Shown here: piece after piece, positions 12,964 to 19,002 of the stretch | Numbering within the stretch: position 1 is the first letter of the stretch | Layout of the letters: each line of letters opens with the position of its first letter | Notes under the pieces: generated by a model | The model's database searches: none | Seen by the model: only the letters and a program-made list of their open reading frames with translations | What the model was told of the DNA's origin: nothing | Made by a program: the position numbers and the translations under genes | From: UBA1672 sp046542355 | GTDB taxonomy: Bacteria; Pseudomonadota; Alphaproteobacteria; Micavibrionales; Micavibrionaceae | DNA length: 19,002 nt | Reading direction: 5' to 3' | Assembly: GCA_046542355.1 (NCBI GenBank) | Contig: JBKHBN010000035.1 | Location: forward strand, 1-19,002

Positions 12964-14877
12964 TTGGATTTTTTAGCAGATCCTGCTGTGCATATGTGGT
13001 TCATGCTTGCTCTGACCGGAGCTGCGGTGTATTCGTTCATCAAAGAAAAAGTATCTATGGAGGTGACCAGCATTGTCCTTATGACGGTGCTTTTACTCTA
13101 TGGACAGGTTTTTCCAATCTATAGTGCAGCGGAGGAAAATCTCCTTGATGCCCAGTCAATACTGGCTGGCTTTGCAAATCCTTCGCTGATTGCGGTTTTA
13201 GCGCTGCTGGTGATGGGGCAGGGACTTGTGCATACAAATTCTTTGCGATTCCTGACCTCTCTTTTCTTATTTCAGAGTGAAAAATATCTCTGGGTGTCAA
13301 TTATTCTGATTCTGATATTTGTTTTGGTTCTTAGCGCTGTTATGAATAATACACCTTTGGTTATTATAGCCATTCCCATTCTTCAGACTCTGCTCAATAC
13401 GATCAATGTGCCGCCTAGCCGCATGATGATGCCATTGAGCTATGTCGCTATTTTAGGGGGGATGACAACGCTGGTTGGCTCTTCTACAAACCTGCTGGTC
13501 TCATCAACGCTTGTGGAGCTTGGGCACGAACCGCTCTCATTTTTTGATCTTACAATTCCGGGATCGATCATAGCAGTGGTTGGATTTATATATGTGTTGC
13601 TGGTCTTACCCAGAAGCCTGCCTGATCGCGCTTCAATCAAGGAAGAGCTTGTCGGTAGTGAAAAAGAATTTGTCGCAGAACTTGATATTGCCGAAGACAG
13701 CAAATTAATCGGGGAAGAAGTAGAAAACGGTGAGTTTCCTTCTCTAAAAGATATGACCGTCAAGCTTATTCAGCGGGGGGGACGTTTAATTCTTCCGCCT
13801 TTTACGGGGCATAAGCTTGAAAAGGGCGATATATTAATCATTACCGCAACGCCCCATACACTTGCAGGGTTTCTTAGCACTTATCCGGGATATTTGTTAT
13901 CCGAGGAAGAGGTTGATATCATGCAAGGAAAGATCGCCGAGAACAGCAACGGCGAAATAGACAGCGAAGATCGCTCTATTTTGCAAAGCGCCGAGACGCG
14001 CGTTGTTGCCAAGGTTATGATCACCCCGGCCTCGCGTCTGGTGGATATATCACTGGATAATACCGGATTTCATCAGCGTTTTGGCGTTATCGTTTTAGGG
14101 ATACAGCGCCGCGCCCGCGTGGTGCGCAGACGTCTTGGGCGCGTGCCGCTGGAGGCGGGGGATGTTTTGCTGGTTGTTGGCAAGCACAGCCGTATCAACA
14201 ATTTACGCCAAAACCCTGATTTCATAGTCCTATCTGGATCGAAGAAAGATTTACCCCTGCCTGATAAAGCGCCTATGGCGCTCTCCATATTTATTGCCGC
14301 CATAGGCAGCGCCGCGTTAGGTCTGCTCTCTATTCCTGTGGCCGCCTTTAGTGGCGCTGCTGCTATGATCGGAACGCGGTGTTTAAATATACGTCAGGCC
14401 ACCCGCGCCATTGATCGGAGGATTTTCCTGCTTGTCGGTTCTATGCTGGCGCTGGGGCTGGCCTTGCAAGTTACAGGCGGCGCAGAGTTTGTTGCAAAAC
14501 TGATTTTATCAGTGCCGCATGGCAACTCCCCATTGTTCATCGCGGCGCTTTTATTCCTGATTGTTGCGCTGGCGACCAATATTCTGACGAATAATGCCTG
14601 TGCCATCTTGTTTACCCCCATAGCTCTTAATATTGCCAATGAGATTGGTCCAACGATGTGGCATGGAGAAACCAGCTTGTCTTATATTCTAGCCTTGTCC
14701 GTTGTGTTTGGTGCAAACTGTTCTTTTGCTTCTCCTATCGGATATCAAACCAACCTGCTGGTGATGGGGCCTGGGCAATACAAGTTTCAGGACTTCGTAA
14801 AAGCAGGATCACCTCTTGTCCTTGTTGTTTGGATTACGTATATTTTGCTCGCAAGGTATTATTTCGGCCTTTCTTAA
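12964..14877 (+). CDS. SLC13-family permease with two TrkA-C domains
   Basis: This 637-residue inner-membrane protein belongs to the SLC13/DASS-type anion and dicarboxylate transporter superfamily. The N-terminal half has membrane segments to about residue 215, with the motifs MNNTPLV (127-133) and GSSTNLL (172-178). A soluble central region holds two TrkA-C (RCK_C) ligand-binding domains at about 232-300 and 345-410. The second membrane half (about 440-637) repeats the helix-break motifs as LTNNACAILFTP and SPIGYQTNLL. Relatives with this layout are usually annotated as putative sulfate or dicarboxylate transporters; the substrate cannot be read from sequence. The start is TTG 12964 because of its strong ribosome-binding site; ATG 12949 would add five residues. 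It probably shares the lptD transcript, without an evident functional link. Confidence 0.9.
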   Translation: MDFLADPAVHMWFMLALTGAAVYSFIKEKVSMEVTSIVLMTVLLLYGQVFPIYSAAEENLLDAQSILAGFANPSLIAVLALLVMGQGLVHTNSLRFLTSLFLFQSEKYLWVSIILILIFVLVLSAVMNNTPLVIIAIPILQTLLNTINVPPSRMMMPLSYVAILGGMTTLVGSSTNLLVSSTLVELGHEPLSFFDLTIPGSIIAVVGFIYVLLVLPRSLPDRASIKEELVGSEKEFVAELDIAEDSKLIGEEVENGEFPSLKDMTVKLIQRGGRLILPPFTGHKLEKGDILIITATPHTLAGFLSTYPGYLLSEEEVDIMQGKIAENSNGEIDSEDRSILQSAETRVVAKVMITPASRLVDISLDNTGFHQRFGVIVLGIQRRARVVRRRLGRVPLEAGDVLLVVGKHSRINNLRQNPDFIVLSGSKKDLPLPDKAPMALSIFIAAIGSAALGLLSIPVAAFSGAAAMIGTRCLNIRQATRAIDRRIFLLVGSMLALGLALQVTGGAEFVAKLILSVPHGNSPLFIAALLFLIVALATNILTNNACAILFTPIALNIANEIGPTMWHGETSLSYILALSVVFGANCSFASPIGYQTNLLVMGPGQYKFQDFVKAGSPLVLVVWITYILLARYYFGLS

Positions 14878-14973
14878 AAAAAGACCTCATAAGCGGAAAA
14901 TATCGCCCCTGTGGTTCCAGAGGTAATAGACAAATATGAATACTAATACAAAGCAAGGTGGTGAATAAGAGCT

Positions 14974-15699
14974 ATGGACGTATCATACTATAATCCTAAT
15001 GACCGATACCGCCAGCGCGCTGCGAAACGCATGACTTTCCTTCTGGGGTTTGGATTTATCTTTGGCGCAGTCTTTGGCGCCGGTTATTGGCTGGGCGGGA
15101 TGCGCGCGCAGCAAAACTTGTATATTCTTCAGGAAGAAAAGCGCCTGATTTCTCAGGAGCATGACCGCGTGCAAAGCGAAATGACAAAAATGCGCGCGGA
15201 ATCACAAACTGCAAAAGTCCGTCTTGAACAGCTTCGGGCTAACTACGATGAATTGCTCGGTGGTGGAGAAATGAAAGATGTTGTATCTCTCATAAGGCAG
15301 CAGATTGATCAGGGTGTGGATGCAAAGCGGTTGAAATCCATTGTTCTTTCAGCTCGTCCGCTGCAAAACTGCACGATCCCAAGAACAAAAAGATTCATCG
15401 TTAATACTCCGGTTTATACTGGCCCAAGCAGCCGGGTTGTTCTGCCTGGAGAAGTCATCATTATTACGGCAAGCGGTGCCTCGGCGCAAAATGCCGGTGG
15501 CCGCAAAGAGGCCTGGTTTGATCCAAGCCAACCTGTTGAACTTGTATTTCAAACCAAAGATGGAAAAACCGAGACGAAAAAGGGTATATTGCCCATATAT
15601 CACACAGTTGTTTACGGCGATAAGGAGTACAGGATCAATGCCATGGCAGGGGATAAATCCTTTGTGGAGATTACCTATGACCACTGTGATTACCTATAG
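14974..15699 (+). CDS. Unrecognised membrane-anchored coiled-coil protein
   Basis: I do not recognise this 241-residue protein. A short basic N terminus is followed by one glycine-rich membrane segment (about 21-42, FLLGFGFIFGAVFGAGYWLG) that predicts the rest is periplasmic. Residues 45-95 are a charged heptad-like coiled coil. The C-terminal part (about 100-241) opens with a helix, then is β-rich with short turns (NTPVYTGPSS, GGRKEAWFDPSQ) and ends YDHCDYL; Cys133 and Cys238 could form a disulfide. The single-pass plus coiled-coil plus β-domain layout suggests an envelope scaffold or adaptor. In-frame stop TGA at 14962-14964 leaves ATG 14974 as the only start; AAGG at 14955 is distant and AAGAG is very close. 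It follows the permease by 96 bp and converges with the YdbH-like gene, 5 bp apart. Confidence 0.8.
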   Translation: MDVSYYNPNDRYRQRAAKRMTFLLGFGFIFGAVFGAGYWLGGMRAQQNLYILQEEKRLISQEHDRVQSEMTKMRAESQTAKVRLEQLRANYDELLGGGEMKDVVSLIRQQIDQGVDAKRLKSIVLSARPLQNCTIPRTKRFIVNTPVYTGPSSRVVLPGEVIIITASGASAQNAGGRKEAWFDPSQPVELVFQTKDGKTETKKGILPIYHTVVYGDKEYRINAMAGDKSFVEITYDHCDYL

Positions 15700-15704
15700 A
15701 GATA

Positions 15705-17705
15705 TTACTGTGCCAGCAATGATTGAAACAACACCGAGATAGGGGTTTCTATCTGCAAGTTGACATCTACAGGATCTTTAGTTGGTATCTCAGGGTTCTT
15801 GCCGCGTGTGCTCAGCGTTATCATAACGCGGTCGGATAGATCCCCATCAATACGGATTTCAAAAAACTCGTAATGGAAATTTGTGAGCGCTTGACGCAGC
15901 CGTTCATTTTTAGCCGTATCGTCAGGAAACAAACCTTCCGTGATTTTATTAGAAAGACGAATGACACCCTTGTCCTGGCTTTGCAAAAGCCCTCCGGTGA
16001 CGTATAGACCGCGGTCTTTTTCTTCAAAAGGAATGCGTCCGGCCAAATATCCATTGACGCTAACCCCAGGGAGCCGTGCATCACGTGCCAGAGTGTTCAA
16101 ATTGATGTTAGAGACCTCCAGCACATTTTTTCTTGCAATACGCCCCTGTCTGATGAGCGGATCCCGAATTTCCAGAGTACCATCATAAATATCGAGGGTC
16201 AGTTTTCCCAAAAGTGGGCTGGCGGCGTCATCCAGATTTAAGTATAGCCTTCCCTTTTGCCGGATATTGCTCTTCAAGTTAAATTGGAAATCAAGGAAAT
16301 GTTTTTTCTTCTGCGCACTGTCTGTACCCAGAAAGATCACTCCTTTAATATTGGGAATATTAAGAGAGCCAAAACTTATTAAACCATCATAAACTTTTGT
16401 GTGGGCAATCCAGAGGAGTTCGGGTGCACTGGCATAATTTCGCAGGGTAAAATTTCCTAAAGCAGAAAAATTAAAAAAGGTTGTGTCATCGCCATCTACT
16501 GTGGGCTGAAAAGTTGTTCGCTCTACTTTTGTGCTGCCGATCAAATCCAGTTCATTGTCTGGGTCGCTGCGGTATTCGACATTTAGAACCGTCGGAAGGT
16601 CAATGAATTTGATTTCCATCGACCCTCTTTTTTCTTTTGTGTTTGAATTACTGGCATTGTTGATCGTAACCACAGGTGCTTCACGTTGCAACAAAATGGC
16701 GGGGAGGGGAGAATCCAGGGCCAAGTCAGTATTGCGTTTCAGGAAGCTTTGTAAATCACCTAAACTGGCTGGCATTATTTGCGTGTTGGATCGATACAGT
16801 GAAGAGTCATCTGTTCCCGTCGTGGTAAGGACATTGCTACGCCACTCAATAGTCTCAGGGCCAATTGTACTGCCCTGCAAATCGTAGTGACTGGTCTGCA
16901 TCGGACTTACCTCTGCGTTGACTTTGATATTGCGCAGCGGAAGATTATTCCAGGTCAGCGAAGCCAGCTGCCCCTTTATAGAAAGAGACGGGGGGTGGGA
17001 ATCTGTATCGCCAAAAGGAAAAATGCCACTAAGAGAGCCCTGTCCGCGCCTGATTTGTATAGCGGGTAAATCCAGCAGGAAATCTTCCACATCTGCCTGA
17101 ACAGAAAGAAGGTCGTTGGCTTCTAAAGAGCCCTCCAGCTTTGATGAAAATGTTAACCTTTTTTGCTGTGATCGCAGATGTGCTTTGATAGACATGTCTT
17201 GCGCAGCGGAAATATTAATCTGTCCGTCTGCCTGTATTCTTATCCCGCCAAGAGACTCTGAAAAAAGATCAAATACAGCATCTTCAATAGATATATTATC
17301 CACAGGGAAATGCTGCAAATTTTGCATTAATTGTGCGTTGTTTTGCCAACTGGCCATAACAGGAGTGTTGTCTTTTGATAGCTCTCCTGTGAGCTTCATG
17401 CCTTTGATGGCCACGCTGTTCCCGCGTCCGTTATTTGTTAGAAAATCAAGAGCTGAATAACGAATAATTACACTCTCAATAATGCCAAAACGTTGATCAT
17501 CAAGCGAGACATCGCGGATAATGATTTTGTTTGTGCTGTGTTCTAAAGAGCTGAAAGAAGGGCTTTTAAACCCAAGCTGGTTAAAGCTGCCTATGACACG
17601 CCGCTCCACTTCGCCGGGAATATAAAAAAAATAGGCGTATAAAGCGCTGACGACGCAAGCAGCAATCAAGCCAAAAGATCCAGAAATGAAAATAAAACGT
17701 TTCAT
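15705..17705 (-). CDS. YdbH/AsmA-like envelope protein
   Basis: This 666-residue protein has one N-terminal membrane anchor (about 3-28, beginning MKRFIFISG) and then a long β-strand-rich periplasmic chain. The C-terminal region matches the YdbH family as I know it: GVIRLSNKI near 571-579, ALTNFHYEFFEI near 606-617, RGKNPEI around 634-640 and a closing VNLQIETPISVLFQSLL. E. coli YdbH is an AsmA-like protein that, with TamB and YhdP, carries phospholipids to the outer membrane, aided by YnbE and YdbL. Neither partner is found here. Frames starting at TTG 17732 or ATG 17723 are longer, but ATG 17705 begins directly before the membrane anchor and has GGGGGA just upstream. It follows parE by 44 bp and may share its transcript. 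Confidence 0.82.
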   Translation of the reverse strand: MKRFIFISGSFGLIAACVVSALYAYFFYIPGEVERRVIGSFNQLGFKSPSFSSLEHSTNKIIIRDVSLDDQRFGIIESVIIRYSALDFLTNNGRGNSVAIKGMKLTGELSKDNTPVMASWQNNAQLMQNLQHFPVDNISIEDAVFDLFSESLGGIRIQADGQINISAAQDMSIKAHLRSQQKRLTFSSKLEGSLEANDLLSVQADVEDFLLDLPAIQIRRGQGSLSGIFPFGDTDSHPPSLSIKGQLASLTWNNLPLRNIKVNAEVSPMQTSHYDLQGSTIGPETIEWRSNVLTTTGTDDSSLYRSNTQIMPASLGDLQSFLKRNTDLALDSPLPAILLQREAPVVTINNASNSNTKEKRGSMEIKFIDLPTVLNVEYRSDPDNELDLIGSTKVERTTFQPTVDGDDTTFFNFSALGNFTLRNYASAPELLWIAHTKVYDGLISFGSLNIPNIKGVIFLGTDSAQKKKHFLDFQFNLKSNIRQKGRLYLNLDDAASPLLGKLTLDIYDGTLEIRDPLIRQGRIARKNVLEVSNINLNTLARDARLPGVSVNGYLAGRIPFEEKDRGLYVTGGLLQSQDKGVIRLSNKITEGLFPDDTAKNERLRQALTNFHYEFFEIRIDGDLSDRVMITLSTRGKNPEIPTKDPVDVNLQIETPISVLFQSLLAQ

Positions 17706-17749
17706 TGTCCCCCAAAATACCATAGATACCAACGAGCACCGATAGAAAA

Positions 17750-19002
17750 TTATACGTCTATATCTTCTACAAAGCGGGCGTTGTCTTGTATGAAAAGATA
17801 TCGAGCCTCAGCATTTTTACCCATAAGACGCTCTACCAGATCATCAACTTTTTTATGGCTTTGCTCCATAGTATCAAGCATAGCCCCTTCCTCTTCTTCC
17901 GAGAGGTCTGCAACATTGATACCTAGTGCGGCCATAGCGTCTGGCAAGGTCACACGCAGAAGAGTACGCGAGCGTGGATTCATTGTTGTTTCCTTTAACT
18001 GAGCAGCCGGCATTTCTCCCAGACCCTTGAAACGTGACACATCGACCTTGTTTTTGCCCTTGAATGTTGTTTTCATAAGCTCTTCGCGGTGTTCATCATC
18101 CATGGCGTAAGCACTTAACGTTCCGCTCACCAGACGGTAAAGAGGGGGCTGTGCAATAAATAAATGGCCATTTTCAATAAGCGGTTTCATTTGGGTATAA
18201 AAAAACGTCACGAGCAAAGAGGCAATGTGCGCACCGTCAACATCAGCATCCGTCATAATAATGATGCGCTCATAGCGTAGCTTATCGAGATCAAAATCTT
18301 TACCGTAACCGCTACCCAGTGCCTGAATAAGGTCTTGTATTTCCTGATTGGCACGGATCTTTGCGTTTGATGCGCTCACAACATTCAGGATCTTCCCGCG
18401 CAGAGGTAAAATGGCCTGCGTATTACGATCTCTGCCCTGCTTGGCAGATCCACCGGCACTGTCTCCCTCAACGATAAAAAGCTCTGTATCTTGAGCATCC
18501 GTGCGGCTGCAATCAGCCAGCTTGCCCGGGAGACGTAGTTTTTGTGTGGCGCTCTTGCGTGAGGTGGCGCGTTTTTCCTTACGGCGCTGACGGTCTTCGG
18601 CTTTTTCTATGATTGCGTTGAGAAGCTTAGTGCTTGCAACCGGATTTTGCGAAAGCCATAAATCAAAATGATCCTTAATGGCGTTATCCACAAGTCGAGA
18701 GACATTTGCGTTAACCAGCTTTTCCTTGGTCTGCCCTTGAAACTGAGGATCATTAATAAATACGGACAGCAAGATTGCTGCGCCGGACATAATATCGTCA
18801 TTTGTAATAATGGATGTGCGCTTGTTGCCCGTCATCTCTCCATAACCGCGAAGCCCCTTTGACAAGGCCATGCGCAAGCCGGTTTCATGCGTGCCGCCCG
18901 CAGGCGTTGGAACGGTATTACAGTAGGACTGCACAAAACCATCATCAAAAGCAGGCCACTGAATAGCATACTCAACATGTCCGGCGCCTTTGGGAAATTT
19001 AA
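17750..19002 (-). CDS. parE: DNA topoisomerase IV subunit B (5' part outside the window)
   Basis: ParE is the ATPase and TOPRIM subunit of topoisomerase IV, which unlinks replicated chromosomes. The reading frame stays open to the right edge, so only the C-terminal 416 residues are present; the N-terminal ATPase domain is missing. Visible parts are the transducer domain (YAIQWPAFDDGFV, then NTVPTPAGGTHETGLR), the linker RLPGKLADC, the TOPRIM domain with EGDSAGGSAKQGRDR and the metal-binding DADVDGAHI, and the C-terminal RFKGLGEMPAAQLKETTMNP. The RLPGKLADC and KETTMNP versions and the absence of a GyrB-type insert favour ParE over GyrB. The gene ends 44 bp before the YdbH-like gene on the same strand. 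Confidence 0.95.
   Translation of the reverse strand, partial: KFPKGAGHVEYAIQWPAFDDGFVQSYCNTVPTPAGGTHETGLRMALSKGLRGYGEMTGNKRTSIITNDDIMSGAAILLSVFINDPQFQGQTKEKLVNANVSRLVDNAIKDHFDLWLSQNPVASTKLLNAIIEKAEDRQRRKEKRATSRKSATQKLRLPGKLADCSRTDAQDTELFIVEGDSAGGSAKQGRDRNTQAILPLRGKILNVVSASNAKIRANQEIQDLIQALGSGYGKDFDLDKLRYERIIIMTDADVDGAHIASLLVTFFYTQMKPLIENGHLFIAQPPLYRLVSGTLSAYAMDDEHREELMKTTFKGKNKVDVSRFKGLGEMPAAQLKETTMNPRSRTLLRVTLPDAMAALGINVADLSEEEEGAMLDTMEQSHKKVDDLVERLMGKNAEARYLFIQDNARFVEDIDV

Overview
The window is almost entirely chromosomal housekeeping DNA from an alphaproteobacterium of moderate GC content. This assignment rests on family resemblance: the glpX-recJ gene pair, alphaproteobacterial-type glutathione synthetase, class I PHA synthase, ParE and LptD, and a tRNA-Pro(GGG) with encoded CCA. 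The sequence alone does not fix the genus. There is no CRISPR array, no rRNA and no complete mobile element.

Layout, left to right. (1) 1-390: two near-identical 21-bp direct repeats sit just beyond the 3' end of a minus-strand tRNA-Pro, followed by the ribosomal protein promoter. (2) 390-1490: rplM-rpsI (L13/S9) operon closed by an intrinsic terminator. (3) 1508-2044: a gamma-carbonic-anhydrase-like hexapeptide protein, possibly leaderless. (4) 2159-3979, minus strand: phaC, convergent with the previous gene across a bidirectional terminator. (5) 3980-4542: an AT-rich intergenic region with divergent promoters for phaC and glpX. (6) 4543-7418: glpX (gluconeogenesis) and recJ (5'-3' ssDNA exonuclease). 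(7) 7454-8057: a small membrane protein with a His-rich tail behind a Zur-like operator candidate. (8) 8089-10473: gshB (minus strand) and a DEAD-box helicase (plus strand), transcribed divergently from a very short shared promoter region. (9) 10480-14877: a structured intergenic element, then lptD (LPS export to the outer membrane) and an SLC13-type permease with two TrkA-C domains. (10) 14974-15699: an unrecognised membrane-anchored coiled-coil protein. (11) 15705-19002, minus strand: 5'-truncated parE followed by a YdbH/AsmA-like envelope protein.

The genes do not form one pathway. Two themes recur: envelope biogenesis (lptD, the YdbH-like protein, the coiled-coil membrane protein) and carbon storage with gluconeogenesis (phaC and glpX, divergent). 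I see no convincing new multi-gene system. The best leads are the His-rich membrane protein with its Zur-like site, the unrecognised 241-residue protein, the structured element upstream of lptD, and the repeat pair beside tRNA-Pro.

Several start codons were moved from the longest possible reading frame because of ribosome-binding or promoter signals (γ-CA at 1508, glpX at 4543, recJ at 5619, helicase at 9154, permease at TTG 12964, YdbH-like at 17705). All promoter calls are by eye.
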